Shown here: piece after piece, positions 9,224 through 18,405 of the stretch
How the letters are laid out: each line of letters opens with the position of its first letter
Numbering within the stretch: the first letter of the stretch is position 1
Assembly (NCBI RefSeq): GCF_004137255.1
Contig: NZ_SDWT01000001.1
Span: 372,001 to 436,000 of the forward strand
Direction: 5' to 3'
DNA length: 64,000 bases
Origin: Nocardioides oleivorans
GTDB taxonomy: Bacteria; Actinomycetota; Actinomycetes; Propionibacteriales; Nocardioidaceae
Program-made: the position numbers and the translations under genes
The notes under the pieces: generated by a model
What the model was told of the DNA's origin: nothing
Databases searched by the model: none
What the model saw: only the letters and a program-made list of their open reading frames with translations

Positions 9224-10336
9224 ATGAGCGACATCGTCGAGGACACCCCGACCACGGGGCAGAAATTCACCGCTGAGCTGCTGGGCACCTTCGTGCTCGT
9301 CTTCTTCGGCTGCGGCGCCGCGATCTACAGCGGCGGCAACATCGTCTCGACCGGCCTGACCTTCGGGCTCACGGTCGTGGTGATGGCCTACGCCGTCGGC
9401 CGGATCTCCGGCGGCCACTTCAACCCGGCCGTGACCCTCGGCGCCGTGCTCGGCGGCCGGCTGCCGTGGAACAAGGTCGGCATCTACTTCGCCGCCCAGC
9501 TCGTGGGCGGCCTGCTCGCCGGGGCCGTGCTCTTCGGCCTCGGCCACGGCTTCGACGGCTTCACCGCCGAGGGCAACATGGGCCAGAACTTCTTCGGCGA
9601 CCAGAACCCCGTCGCCCCCTACGCCTGGTGGGCGGCGCTGCTGCTGGAGATCCTGCTGACCGCGGTCTTCTTGTGGGTGATCCTGGCCGTGACCGACGAG
9701 CGCAACCAGATCAACGCCGTGATGGGTCCGCTCGCCATCGGCCTCACGCTGGCGATGATCCACTTCGTCGCGATTCCGCTGACCGGCACGTCGGTCAACC
9801 CCGCCCGCTCGATCGGCGTCGGCGTCTTCGCCGGCACCGACGCCATCGTCCAGCTGTGGCTCTTCGTGGTCGCCCCGTTCGTCGGTGCCGCGATCGCCGG
9901 GCTGACCTACCCGATCCTCTTCGGCCACGGTGCCGAGCCGGTCGCCGGGTCCGGGCTCAACTTCGGCGGCGGCCGGAAGGGCGACCAGTTCGTCCCCGGC
10001 AACTACGAGGCCCAGTGGAACCAGGGCCAGCAGGGTGGCTGGGGCCAGCCCGGCGCCGCGTGGGGCGCTCCCCCGCAGCAGCAGTGGGGCCAGCAGCCCA
10101 CGCCGCAGCAGCAGCCGTCCCAGCCGCAGCCCGACCCGTACTCCACCCCGCAGGCGCCCCCCGCGCAGTGGGGCCAGCCCGCCCCGCAGCAGCAGCCCCC
10201 GGCCCAGCAGCCCGGTCAGTGGGGTGCGCCGCAGCAGCAGCCCCCGGCCCAGCCCGGCCAGCCGAGCGCCCCGGGCCACTGGGGCAACCCGGACGGTGAC
10301 GACGACGGCCGCACCCAGGTGCGCCGCCCGGACTGA
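9224..10336 (+). CDS. MIP-family aquaporin/glycerol channel with Gln/Pro-rich C-terminal tail
   Basis: Membrane channel for water or small neutral solutes, 370 residues. Six membrane segments occupy about residues 18-236, with the two NPA boxes in place (HFNPAVTLGAVLGG near 65 and SVNPARSIGVGVF near 190). ATG 9224 follows GGAGG by 6 nt; upstream in-frame codons would run through the hairpin. The last about 134 residues are a low-complexity, probably disordered cytoplasmic tail rich in Gln, Pro, Gly and Trp, with repeated QWGQ/GQWGAPQQQPPAQ units and an acidic then basic end. Typical aquaporins are about 230-280 residues, so the tail is an extra. The last pore selectivity cannot be assigned by eye. 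Confidence 0.88.
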   Translation: MSDIVEDTPTTGQKFTAELLGTFVLVFFGCGAAIYSGGNIVSTGLTFGLTVVVMAYAVGRISGGHFNPAVTLGAVLGGRLPWNKVGIYFAAQLVGGLLAGAVLFGLGHGFDGFTAEGNMGQNFFGDQNPVAPYAWWAALLLEILLTAVFLWVILAVTDERNQINAVMGPLAIGLTLAMIHFVAIPLTGTSVNPARSIGVGVFAGTDAIVQLWLFVVAPFVGAAIAGLTYPILFGHGAEPVAGSGLNFGGGRKGDQFVPGNYEAQWNQGQQGGWGQPGAAWGAPPQQQWGQQPTPQQQPSQPQPDPYSTPQAPPAQWGQPAPQQQPPAQQPGQWGAPQQQPPAQPGQPSAPGHWGNPDGDDDGRTQVRRPD

Positions 10337-10342
10337 CCGCCC

Positions 10343-11020
10343 TCAGTCCGTCAGCCTGGCGGTCCAGCCACCGGCCAGGCTCTCGACACCGACGAGGCCG
10401 ACACCCTTCTCGTACACGTTGCGAGCCTCGGTGTCGGCCTCGTCGTCTGCCTCGTAGGTGCGCAGCTGCACCAGGTCCGCCGACTGGTCCTCGATCGTCG
10501 CCCGTCCCTCGGTCGCGCCGGGGACGGCGAAGCTCACCCACCCGTCCCCGAGCCGCGGGTCGGCGGGCATCGCGAGGCCCGCCTCGGCCCCGTCCACGCC
10601 GGCCCGCCACGACGCCGTACCTGTCTCGAGTCCGAGGAGCCACACGTTGCCGGCGCGGTCCTGGGCGTAGTAGCCGGTGACGGTCACGGTGTCGTCGTCG
10701 ATGGTGGTCGAGGTGGTGAGCACGGTCGCGACCAGGCCGGCGATCTCGGTCGTCGCGTCACCGACCTCCGTGTCCATGCTGCCGATGGCCTGTTCGTCGG
10801 AGGTCAGCGTGAAGTGGTGCGCCGTGCCCGGCTCGAGCGGGAACCACGGGTTGTCGACCGTGTCCACGAAGTCCGCGGGGTCGGCGCTCGGCGTCGGGAT
10901 CACGAGACCGTTGATGCCGGGTGAGTCGTACGGCGCCGGCTGGCCGACGCCCGCGCACCCCGAGAGAGTCGCGGCGAGGGCCAGGGTGACCGCCGCAGCT
11001 CGGAACATGGGCGCCAGCAT
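10343..11020 (-). CDS. Hypothetical lipoprotein
   Basis: A 225-residue secreted lipoprotein with a hydrophobic signal and lipobox LSGC (Cys22 from the first ATG). The mature part begins [21 protein letters not shown] and contains [18 protein letters not shown] and [17 protein letters not shown]. These segments recall a family of actinobacterial proteins of unknown function that hold a beta-sandwich. The start could also be the ATG 12 nt downstream at 11008. The gene converges on the aquaporin gene with only 6 nt between the stops and is divergent from mdh. No function is assigned. Confidence 0.75.
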   Translation of the reverse strand: MLAPMFRAAAVTLALAATLSGCAGVGQPAPYDSPGINGLVIPTPSADPADFVDTVDNPWFPLEPGTAHHFTLTSDEQAIGSMDTEVGDATTEIAGLVATVLTTSTTIDDDTVTVTGYYAQDRAGNVWLLGLETGTASWRAGVDGAEAGLAMPADPRLGDGWVSFAVPGATEGRATIEDQSADLVQLRTYEADDEADTEARNVYEKGVGLVGVESLAGGWTARLTD

Positions 11021-11086
11021 GCCAGCAGCGCCCCGCTGCTAGCGTCAGCGGGACCAGAGACCATCATCACGAGGAGACAACCCACC

Positions 11087-12073
11087 GTGACCTCCGCACC
11101 CCTCAAGGTGGCCGTGACCGGCGCCGCCGGTCAGATCGGCTACAGCCTGCTGTTCCGCCTCGCGAGCGGCGCGCTCGCGGCGGACCGCCCGATCGAGCTG
11201 CGACTGCTCGAGATCGAGCCCGCCCTCAAGGCGCTCGAGGGCGTCGTCATGGAGCTCGACGACTGCGCGTTCCCGAACCTCGCCGGCGTCGAGATCGGCT
11301 CGGACGCCGAGAAGATCTTCGACGGCGTCAACCTGGCCCTGCTCGTCGGCGCGCGCCCGCGCGGCCCGGGCATGGAGCGGGGCGACCTGCTCTCGGCCAA
11401 CGGCGCGATCTTCACCGCGCAGGGCAAGGCTCTCAACGCGGTCGCCGCGGACGACGTGCGGATCGGTGTCACCGGCAACCCGGCCAACACCAACGCCCTC
11501 ATCGCGATGACCAACGCGCCCGACATCCCGCGCGAGCGCTTCTCCGCGCTGACCCGCCTCGACCACAACCGCGCGATCTCGCAGCTCGCGGCGAAGACCG
11601 GCGCGGCCGTCACCGACATCACGCACATGACGATCTGGGGCAACCACTCCGCCACCCAGTACCCCGACCTCTTCCACGCGCAGGTCAAGGGCCAGAACGC
11701 CGCCGAGCTGGTCGACGACCAGGCATGGCTCGAGGACACCTTCATCCCGACCGTCGCCAAGCGCGGCGCCGCGATCATCGACGCCCGCGGGTCGTCCTCG
11801 GCCGCCTCGGCCGCGTCGGCCACGATCGACGCCGCCCGCGACTGGCTGTTCGGCTCGCCGGCCGACGACTGGGTCTCGATGGCCGTCGCCTCCCAGGGCG
11901 AGTACGGCGTCCCCGAGGGTCTGATCTCCTCGTTCCCGGTGACCACCTCCGGTGGCGACTGGTCGATCGTCGAGGGCCTCGAGATCGACGACTTCTCCCG
12001 CGCGAGGATCGACGCCTCCACCGCCGAGCTCGCCGACGAGCGCGCCGCGGTCACGGAGCTCGGCCTGATCTGA
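11087..12073 (+). CDS. mdh: Malate dehydrogenase
   Basis: NAD-dependent oxidation of malate to oxaloacetate in the TCA cycle, 328 residues, the usual length for this subgroup. Seen: the Rossmann loop [18 protein letters not shown] near the N-terminus, [10 protein letters not shown] in the substrate region, [14 protein letters not shown] with the Asp/Arg pair, and [10 protein letters not shown] with the catalytic His. The start is GTG 11087, with GAGGAG at 11071-11076 about 10 nt upstream. The gene is followed by a long stem-loop that separates it from the converging DUF3017 gene. Confidence 0.97.
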   Translation: MTSAPLKVAVTGAAGQIGYSLLFRLASGALAADRPIELRLLEIEPALKALEGVVMELDDCAFPNLAGVEIGSDAEKIFDGVNLALLVGARPRGPGMERGDLLSANGAIFTAQGKALNAVAADDVRIGVTGNPANTNALIAMTNAPDIPRERFSALTRLDHNRAISQLAAKTGAAVTDITHMTIWGNHSATQYPDLFHAQVKGQNAAELVDDQAWLEDTFIPTVAKRGAAIIDARGSSSAASAASATIDAARDWLFGSPADDWVSMAVASQGEYGVPEGLISSFPVTTSGGDWSIVEGLEIDDFSRARIDASTAELADERAAVTELGLI

Positions 12074-12075
12074 GC

Positions 12076-12151
12076 AACGACGCACCCGAGCGGTGCGTGA
12101 GACGTGGTCCGGTGCCCGGGCACCTGTCTCACGCACCGCTCGTGCGTTGTC
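12076..12151. terminator. Long bidirectional stem-loop between mdh and the DUF3017 gene
   Basis: The outer arms (about 12087-12103 with 12126-12142) match over 17 bp and continue imperfectly outwards. Inside is a perfect 14-bp palindrome, GGTGCCCGGGCACC at 12111-12124. It sits between two converging genes, so it probably ends both transcripts. Part of the left arm, GCGGTGCGTGAG, recurs at 25887-25898 in another convergent gap. Confidence 0.7.
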
Positions 12152-12155
12152 GGGG

Positions 12156-12506
12156 CTAGAAGCCGCCGGGCTGGTCCGGGATCGAGCCCGCGAGGACGAT
12201 CAGCGCTCCGCCGAGCACGATCAGCACGACGGCGTCGAGCACCTTGTGGCGTACGGCGAGCATGCCGGCGTCGCGGGTGCGCAGCACCAGCCGCACCAGT
12301 GCGGCGAAGATCAGCGACCCGCCCATCAGGCGGATGCCCAGGCGCCACTCGTCGAAGGACACCAGCACCAGCCCGGCCGCGACGACGGCCAGGACGAGCA
12401 GGTAGAAGGCTCCCCCGATCGTCGAGGGGTAGCGCCGCCCGTCGTCCTCGGGTGCCGGCTCGACGGGATCGCCCTCGAGGTGCTCGACGTGGTCGGGCTC
12501 GGCCAT
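12156..12506 (-). CDS. DUF3017 family small membrane protein
   Basis: A 116-residue protein with an acidic N-terminal arm ([17 protein letters not shown]) followed by three predicted membrane helices, about residues 29-51, 55-74 and 88-108. It matches actinobacterial DUF3017 proteins, which are regularly found next to folD. The ATG overlaps the folD stop (TGATG), so it is translationally coupled to folD. The function is unknown; the pairing suggests co-expression rather than a shown role in folate metabolism. Confidence 0.85.
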   Translation of the reverse strand: MAEPDHVEHLEGDPVEPAPEDDGRRYPSTIGGAFYLLVLAVVAAGLVLVSFDEWRLGIRLMGGSLIFAALVRLVLRTRDAGMLAVRHKVLDAVVLIVLGGALIVLAGSIPDQPGGF

Positions 12507-13354
12507 CACGCGCCGACGGACCTCTCGGCGATCTCGACGATGTTGGAGAGCAGCATCGCGCGGGTCATCGGGCCGACGCCCTTCGGGTTGGGCGAGACCC
12601 AGCCCGCCACGTCCCACACGTCGGGCGCGACGTCGCCGGTGACCTTGCCGTCGACGCGCGAGACGCCGACGTCGAGGACCGCGGCGCCGGGCTTGACCAT
12701 GTCGGCGGTGATGATCCCCGGCACGCCGGCGGCCGCGACGACGATGTCGGCGTTGCGGACGTGGGCGCCGAGGTCGACCGTGCCGGTGTGGCAGAGCGTG
12801 ACGGTGGCGTTCTCCGAGCGGCGCGTGAGCAGCAGCCCGAGCGGGCGGCCGACGGTGATCCCGCGGCCGACGACCACGACCTCCGCGCCGGCGATCTCCA
12901 CGCCGTGGCGGCGCAGCAGCTCGATCGAGCCGACCGGCGTGCACGGTAGCGGGCCGGCCTCGCCGAGCACGAGCTTGCCGAGGTTGGTCGGGTGCAGGCC
13001 GTCGACGTCCTTGTCGGGGTCGACGCGCGAGAGCAGGGCGAACTCGTCGAGCCCGGTCGGCTGCTGCACGATGAAGCCGGTGCAGGCCTCGTCGGCGTTG
13101 AGCTCGTCGATGACGGCCTCCACCTCGGCCTGGGTGGCCGTCGCCGGCAGGTCGCGCCGGATCGAGGTGATGCCGATCTCCGCGCAGTCCTTGTGCTTGG
13201 CCCCGACGTACCAGTGCGAGCCGGGGTCGTCGCCGACCAGGACGGTGCCGAGCCCGGGCACGACGCCCTGCTCCTTGAGGGCGGCGACTCGCTGGGCGAG
13301 CTCCGCCTTGATGGTCCGCAGGGTCGCTGCGCCGTCGAGGGTCTGTGCGGTCAC
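12506..13354 (-). CDS. folD: Bifunctional methylenetetrahydrofolate dehydrogenase/methenyltetrahydrofolate cyclohydrolase
   Basis: Interconverts methylene-, methenyl- and 10-formyl-tetrahydrofolate, the one-carbon donor used by PurN and PurH encoded nearby. It is 282 residues from GTG 13354. Seen: YVGAKHKDC with the catalytic Lys, [26 protein letters not shown] and the cofactor loop [17 protein letters not shown] (the usual Ser of GRS is Gly). An upstream ATG at 13408 would add 18 residues not seen in FolD proteins. GTG 13354 lies 7 nt after TAGACT, a leaderless arrangement that supports this start. Confidence 0.94.
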   Translation of the reverse strand: MTAQTLDGAATLRTIKAELAQRVAALKEQGVVPGLGTVLVGDDPGSHWYVGAKHKDCAEIGITSIRRDLPATATQAEVEAVIDELNADEACTGFIVQQPTGLDEFALLSRVDPDKDVDGLHPTNLGKLVLGEAGPLPCTPVGSIELLRRHGVEIAGAEVVVVGRGITVGRPLGLLLTRRSENATVTLCHTGTVDLGAHVRNADIVVAAAGVPGIITADMVKPGAAVLDVGVSRVDGKVTGDVAPDVWDVAGWVSPNPKGVGPMTRAMLLSNIVEIAERSVGA

Positions 13355-13361
13355 GGACGGC

Positions 13362-13367
13362 AGTCTA
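13362..13367 (-). promoter_or_regulatory. -10 box of a leaderless folD transcript
   Basis: TAGACT on the minus strand, 7 nt before the folD GTG. Transcription would start at or next to the start codon. No ribosome-binding box is present. The rest of the gap to purH (13368-13470) shows nothing recognisable. Confidence 0.55.
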
Positions 13368-13470
13368 GGCACGGTGGCCTCGCTTTCGACAGGGTCGAGT
13401 TTCGTCATGCGCAGCCGGGTGCGGACTACGCAACGGACGTCGGGGGACGCGGGGAGTCGCCGCGCTCGTC

Positions 13471-15048
13471 CTAGTGGAAGAAGTGCCGGGTGCCGGTGAG
13501 GTACATCGTCACGCCGGCCGCCTCGCAGGCCGCCACGACCTCGGCGTCACGGACCGAGCCGCCGGGCTGGACGATGGCCTTCACGCCGGCGTCGATGAGG
13601 ATCTGCGGACCGTCGGCGAACGGGAAGAACGCATCCGACGCGGCGACCGTCCCACTGACCCGCTCCCCGGCGCGGGAGACGGCGAGCCGGCAGGAGTCGA
13701 CCCGGTTGACCTGGCCCATGCCGATGCCGACGGAGGCGCCGTCCCGGGCCAGCAGGATGGCGTTGGACTTCGCCGACCGGCACGCCTTCCAGGCGAAGGC
13801 GAGGTCGGCCAGCACGTCGTCGGGAGCGGCCGAGCCGGTGGCGAGGGTCCAGGTGGCCGGGTCGTCGCCGGCGGCGTCGACGTGGTCGGCGACCTGCATC
13901 AGCAGCCCACCGCTGATCGGGCGCATCTCGACGCCGCTGGCGACCGGGTCGGGCGCGAGGAGGATGCGGATGTTCTTGCCCCCGCGCGGGAGCGAGCGGA
14001 GCACCTCGAGCGCCCCGTCGTCGTAGGCCGGTGCGACGAGGACCTCGGTGAAGGTCTCGCGCAGGGCCTCGGCCATCGCGACCGAGACCGGGCGGTTGAC
14101 CGCGATCACGCCACCGAAGGCCGAGGTCGGGTCGCAGGCGTTGGCCCGGACGTAGGCCTCCGCGACGTCGGCGCCCACGGCGATGCCGCACGGGTTGGCG
14201 TGCTTGATGATCGCGACGGCCGGCTCGTCGAAGTCGTGGGCCGCCCGCCGGGCCGCGTCGGTGTCGACGTAGTTGTTGTAGGACATCTCCTTGCCGTGCA
14301 GCTGCTCGGCGTCGGCGAGTCCGCCCTGGCCGTTGCGGTAGAGCGCCGCCGGCTGGTGGGGGTTCTCGCCGTAGCGGAGCACGGCCGACTTGTCCCAGGT
14401 GCCGCCGACCCAGGCCGGGAAGCCCGTGCCGGCGCTGGTGTCGGTGAGGACGTTGCCCATCCAGGAGGCGACGTGGACGTCGTAGGTCGCGGTGTGCACG
14501 AAGGCCTCCGCCGCCAGCCGCTGGCGCTCGGCCAGCGTGAACCCTCCGGCGGCCACGGCGGCCAGCACGGCGTCGTACGCCGACGGCGAGGTCACGATCG
14601 CGACGCTCGGGTGGTTCTTGGCTGCGGCGCGCACCATCGACGGCCCGCCGATGTCGATCTGCTCCACGCACTCGTCCGGGCTCGCGCCCGAGGCGACGGT
14701 CTGGGTGAAGGGGTAGAGGTTGCTCACGACGAGGTCGAACGGCTCGACGCCGAGCTCCTCGAGCTGCGCGACGTGGGAGTCGAGGCGGCGGTCGGCGAGG
14801 ATGCCGGCGTGCACGCGCGGGTGCAGGGTCTTGACCCGGCCGTCGAGGCACTCGGGGAAGCCGGTGAGGTCCTCGACCCTGGTCACGGGCAGGCCGAGCG
14901 ACTCGATGAGCGCGGCCGAGCCACCGGTGGAGACGAGCTCGACGCCGGCGTCGTGCAGGCCGCGGACCAGGTCGTCGAGACCTGCCTTGTCGTAGACGGA
15001 GACGAGCGCGCGCTTGATGGCGACCTGGTCGGAAGAGGTGGGGGACAC
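13471..15048 (-). CDS. purH: Bifunctional AICAR formyltransferase/IMP cyclohydrolase
   Basis: Catalyses the last two steps of IMP synthesis: formylation of AICAR with 10-formyl-THF, then ring closure. It is 525 residues. The N-terminal MGS-like cyclohydrolase domain begins [18 protein letters not shown] and contains [24 protein letters not shown]. The C-terminal transformylase domain contains [25 protein letters not shown], and [17 protein letters not shown]. The start is GTG 15048 with GAGGAG 6 nt upstream. It lies downstream of purN on the same strand, with a 131-nt gap that holds no obvious gene. Confidence 0.97.
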   Translation of the reverse strand: MSPTSSDQVAIKRALVSVYDKAGLDDLVRGLHDAGVELVSTGGSAALIESLGLPVTRVEDLTGFPECLDGRVKTLHPRVHAGILADRRLDSHVAQLEELGVEPFDLVVSNLYPFTQTVASGASPDECVEQIDIGGPSMVRAAAKNHPSVAIVTSPSAYDAVLAAVAAGGFTLAERQRLAAEAFVHTATYDVHVASWMGNVLTDTSAGTGFPAWVGGTWDKSAVLRYGENPHQPAALYRNGQGGLADAEQLHGKEMSYNNYVDTDAARRAAHDFDEPAVAIIKHANPCGIAVGADVAEAYVRANACDPTSAFGGVIAVNRPVSVAMAEALRETFTEVLVAPAYDDGALEVLRSLPRGGKNIRILLAPDPVASGVEMRPISGGLLMQVADHVDAAGDDPATWTLATGSAAPDDVLADLAFAWKACRSAKSNAILLARDGASVGIGMGQVNRVDSCRLAVSRAGERVSGTVAASDAFFPFADGPQILIDAGVKAIVQPGGSVRDAEVVAACEAAGVTMYLTGTRHFFH

Positions 15049-15179
15049 GGGGACTCCTCGGGACGAGTGGGGTTCGCTTGCGAGTCGAGGGCACCCAGGC
15101 GTTCGATCCCCTCGCGCGTCACTCCCTGGTGGTTGCCCACCTGCGCCAGTCGTGTGGTCCGCACACTACCGAGCGACGG

Positions 15180-15782
15180 CTACCCGATGCGAACCCGGCG
15201 CCCGTCGACGGCGACGCCCTCGCGGGCGATCCGCCCGACGGCCTCGACGAGCATCTGCCGCTCGGCGGTCTTGATCCGCTCGTGCAGCGACTCGACGTCG
15301 TCGTCCTCCTCCACGGGCACCGGCACCTGGGCCACGATCGGGCCGGTGTCGACGCCCGCGTCGACCACGAAGAGGGTCGCGCCGGTGACCTTCACCCCGT
15401 GCTCGAGCGCGTCGCGCGGCCCGTGCATCCCGGGGAAGGCCGGGCACAGGGCCGGGTGGGTGTTGAGGGTGAGGAAGCGGTCGAGGAAGTCCTGCGAGAG
15501 CAGCTTCATGAACCCGGCCGAGACCACGACGTCGGGCTCGAACCGCTCGACCACCGTCGCCAGGGCGCTGTCCCAGCCCTCGCGGGTCTCGAAGTCCGAC
15601 ACCTGGCGGACGAAGGTCGGGACGCCGGCCCGCTCGGCGCGCGCGAGGCCCTCGATGCCCTCCCGGTCGGCACCGACGGCCACGACCCGCGCGCCGTACG
15701 CCGGGTCGGCGCAGGCGTCGAGCAGGGCCTGGAGGTTGGTGCCGGAACCCGACACGAGGACGACGAGACGGGCTTCGGGCAC
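15180..15782 (-). CDS. purN: Phosphoribosylglycinamide formyltransferase
   Basis: Third step of purine synthesis, transferring a formyl group from 10-formyl-THF to GAR. At 200 residues it has normal length. Seen: VLVSGSGTNLQALLDA for phosphate binding, NTHPALCPAFPGMHG with the catalytic Asn and His, and VDAGVDTGPIVAQ with the catalytic Asp. The start is GTG 15782, placed by TAGACT 6 nt upstream (leaderless) and by homology. It forms a purine cluster with purH and folD. Confidence 0.96.
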   Translation of the reverse strand: MPEARLVVLVSGSGTNLQALLDACADPAYGARVVAVGADREGIEGLARAERAGVPTFVRQVSDFETREGWDSALATVVERFEPDVVVSAGFMKLLSQDFLDRFLTLNTHPALCPAFPGMHGPRDALEHGVKVTGATLFVVDAGVDTGPIVAQVPVPVEEDDDVESLHERIKTAERQMLVEAVGRIAREGVAVDGRRVRIG

Positions 15783-15788
15783 GGAGGG

Positions 15789-15794
15789 AGTCTA
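15789..15794 (-). promoter_or_regulatory. -10 box of a leaderless purN transcript
   Basis: TAGACT on the minus strand, the same hexamer as before folD, with a 6-nt spacer to the purN GTG. Confidence 0.55.
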
Positions 15795-15801
15795 GGCGGC
15801 G

Positions 15802-17028
15802 TCAGGCGCGGTGCGAGCCGCCGCCGGCCGTCGTCCGGCCGGTCTCCCGGCCCGCCGCCCGGTCCGTGACCAGGCGCGCGGCGATCAGCGCCGCGATGCC
15901 GGTGGTCACCGGGACGGCGGCGAGGATGCCGAGGCCGCCGACGAGGCCCCGGACGACCTCCTGGGCGACGACCTCCTGGCTGATCGCGATCCCGAAGGGC
16001 AGCGACAGCGCCGAGAAGACCAGCATCAGCGGCAGCGTCGCACCGACGTAGGCCAGGACGAGCGTGTTGACCGTGGACGCGGCGTGCGAGCGCCCGATCC
16101 GCATCGCCCGGCCGAAGAGCGTCCGCACGCTGGCGTCGGGGTCGACGTCGGCGAGCTCCCACACCGCCCAGGTCTGCGTCACGGTGACGTCGTCGAGCAC
16201 GCCGAGGGCGCCGATCACCAGGCCCGCGAGCAGGAGGCCGTGGAGGTCGACCTGCCCGGCGACCCCGGAGATGTACTGGCTGCCCTCGTCGACGAGGCCG
16301 GTGAAGTGCCCGACGGTGGTGAAGACCCAGCCGAGCACGCCGATCACCACGAGGGACACCAGCGTCCCGAGCATCGCGACCGTCGAGCGGACGTTGAAGC
16401 CGTGGGAGAGGTAGAGCGTGACCAGCATGATCGCCGAGGCGGTCACGACGGCGACGGCCAGCGGCGAGGAGCCCTCCATGATCGCGGGCAGCGTGAACAC
16501 CACGATCAGCACGAGGGAGTACGCCAGGCTCGCCAGGGCACCGATCCCCCGCCAGCGCGACAGGACCAGGACGCCGACCGCGAAGAGGATCGTCAGCGTC
16601 AGCAGCGGCGGCCCCCGGTCGAAGTCCTGGAAGGCGTACTGCTCGCCGACCGGTGCGCCAGCGGTGTAGGACACGATGATGCGGTCGCCCACGTCGACCT
16701 GCGGCGCCTTCTCGCCGTAGGGCAGGACCGCCACGGAGGCGTCACCCTCCCCAGGCCCGCTGAGCACGTCGATCGTGGCGGCCTGGCAGCCCTCGACCTC
16801 CTTGCCGCCAACCAGCTGGCACGGGACGAGCTCGGTCACCGTCGCCGTCCCGCGCTGCACGTCGACCCCCGGCGCGGTCAGCTCGAGGTCACCGTCGGGC
16901 CAGAGCAGCACGAGGCCGACGAGGGTCGCGAGCACGAGCGGGCCGACGAGCGCTGCCATCAGCACCCGCAGGTTCCGGGGCGCGGGGCCGAGCGAGGGGT
17001 GCTCGACGTGGCTGTGTCCAGCCCCCAC
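15802..17028 (-). CDS. YibE/F-like multipass membrane protein
   Basis: About 408 residues. A His-containing N-terminus (GAGHSHVEHP) is followed by one membrane helix, an extracellular beta-rich segment (VTELVPCQLVGGKEVEGCQ, with two cysteines) and about seven further helices. The segment VAMLGTLVSLVVIGVLGWVF, then QVDLHGLLLAGLVIGALGVLDDVTVTQTWAV, is characteristic of YibE/F proteins. The function is unknown. The start is uncertain: GTG 17028 lies 1 nt after the previous stop, whereas ATG 17070 would overlap the DUF6350 gene by 41 nt. The gene sits between the DUF6350 gene and purN. Confidence 0.8.
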   Translation of the reverse strand: MGAGHSHVEHPSLGPAPRNLRVLMAALVGPLVLATLVGLVLLWPDGDLELTAPGVDVQRGTATVTELVPCQLVGGKEVEGCQAATIDVLSGPGEGDASVAVLPYGEKAPQVDVGDRIIVSYTAGAPVGEQYAFQDFDRGPPLLTLTILFAVGVLVLSRWRGIGALASLAYSLVLIVVFTLPAIMEGSSPLAVAVVTASAIMLVTLYLSHGFNVRSTVAMLGTLVSLVVIGVLGWVFTTVGHFTGLVDEGSQYISGVAGQVDLHGLLLAGLVIGALGVLDDVTVTQTWAVWELADVDPDASVRTLFGRAMRIGRSHAASTVNTLVLAYVGATLPLMLVFSALSLPFGIAISQEVVAQEVVRGLVGGLGILAAVPVTTGIAALIAARLVTDRAAGRETGRTTAGGGSHRA

Positions 17029-17029
17029 G

Positions 17030-18331
17030 TCAGGCTCGGGTGTCGTCGGAGGATGCGTCCACGGGGACATCCTCCACCGAGCCCGGGGCGGACTCGTCGG
17101 CTGCCCGCTCACGGGCAGCCCGCCACGCCAGGACCGCCGGGACCGCTGCGCCGAGGAGGGCGCCGATCCCGCAGGCCGTGACGGCGTGGACCAGGACGTC
17201 GGGCACCAGCGGCCCGACGAAGCGCATCCGGCCCGGCCCGGCGGAGCCGCCGGAGAGGGCCGAGAGCACGGCGAACGCCAGGCCGGCGACCAGTCCGCCG
17301 CCGCACCCGGCGAGGGCGAGCTGGTCCCACCCGAGGGCGCGCCCACGGAGGGTCCGGAAGGCCGCGACGGCTGCGACCAGCGGTGGCACCAGCATCGCGA
17401 GGCCGACCCAGCCCGGCGGCGTGCCGACGGACGGGAGGGCGGCCAGCAGCGGGACGAGCGGCAGTGGGCCGAGCACGACGGCGCCCGGCGAGACGATCGT
17501 GGCGCCGCCGACGACGAAGCCCGGACCGAGCAGCCAGGACCCCGCGAAGAGCGAGGCGTTGGGCAGAAAGGCGGCGTTGACGAGGGAGTAGAGCGCGGCC
17601 TCCGACGGGCTGGTGTGCAGCCGGGCGGCCATCGTCGCGGCGTCGTCGAAGGACAGCGCGAGGGCGACGAGGAACAGCAGGCCGGAGACGGCGAGGAGGC
17701 TGGTCAGCACCTTGCCGGCGACCGCCGCTCCCGCGCGCAGGGTGGCCGGGGTGAAGGCGGCCCAGATCGCCGCGCGGCCCGAGCCGACCGCGATCGCGGG
17801 CGCGCCCACGAGGGCCGTCAACCCCACGGTCCAGGCCAGCACCCGCGGGACCGACGGGTCGGCGGTGGTGCCGGCGGCCAGCGTCGCGACCACCACGGCC
17901 ACGACGGCGTACCCGGCGAAGAAGAGGACGACCGCGGTCGGGACGGTGAAGTCGCGCTCGCCGTCGGAGATCCGGTCGGCGTCGGGTCCGTGGCCGGAGA
18001 CCGAGTCGCCGACGCGGTGGCCGAGCCGCCACATCGACCAGGCGGCGATCGCGGTGACGCCGAGCGGCACGATCGTGATCCGCGCGCCCATCACGGTGAA
18101 GCCGGAGCCGTGGCCCGCGAGCCAGGCGAGGGCGCCCATCCGCATCCCGTCGCGCGGGGCGCCGTGCACGCCGGCGTCGCTCACGAACCAGCCGACGACC
18201 CCGACGGCCAGCAGCACGACCAGGGGCCCGAGCGCCGCCAGCACCCCGCCGAGCGTCGCGATCAGCACCAGCGGACGCGGGCGCGGGGCCTCGGTCCGGG
18301 CGTGGTCGGGGCGGGCGAGGAGGGACGTCAT
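17030..18331 (-). CDS. DUF6350 family multipass membrane protein
   Basis: About 433 residues with roughly ten hydrophobic helices and an acidic C-terminal tail (ESAPGSVEDVPVDASSDDTRA). Proteins of this type are regularly encoded beside purN in actinobacteria; the function is unknown. It starts VLIATLGGVLAALGPLVVLLAVGVVGW after a short basic arm. ATG 18331 gives MTSLLARPD; an upstream ATG at 18385 would add 18 atypical residues. It is divergent from the sigma-like fusion gene, with 74 nt between starts. Confidence 0.82.
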   Translation of the reverse strand: MTSLLARPDHARTEAPRPRPLVLIATLGGVLAALGPLVVLLAVGVVGWFVSDAGVHGAPRDGMRMGALAWLAGHGSGFTVMGARITIVPLGVTAIAAWSMWRLGHRVGDSVSGHGPDADRISDGERDFTVPTAVVLFFAGYAVVAVVVATLAAGTTADPSVPRVLAWTVGLTALVGAPAIAVGSGRAAIWAAFTPATLRAGAAVAGKVLTSLLAVSGLLFLVALALSFDDAATMAARLHTSPSEAALYSLVNAAFLPNASLFAGSWLLGPGFVVGGATIVSPGAVVLGPLPLVPLLAALPSVGTPPGWVGLAMLVPPLVAAVAAFRTLRGRALGWDQLALAGCGGGLVAGLAFAVLSALSGGSAGPGRMRFVGPLVPDVLVHAVTACGIGALLGAAVPAVLAWRAARERAADESAPGSVEDVPVDASSDDTRA

Positions 18332-18405
18332 GGCCGAGCCATCATGACTCGCGGCCCGCCTCGGATCGCGCTCCCACGCCGCCACCCCGTACCGTGGAGC
18401 GGGTC

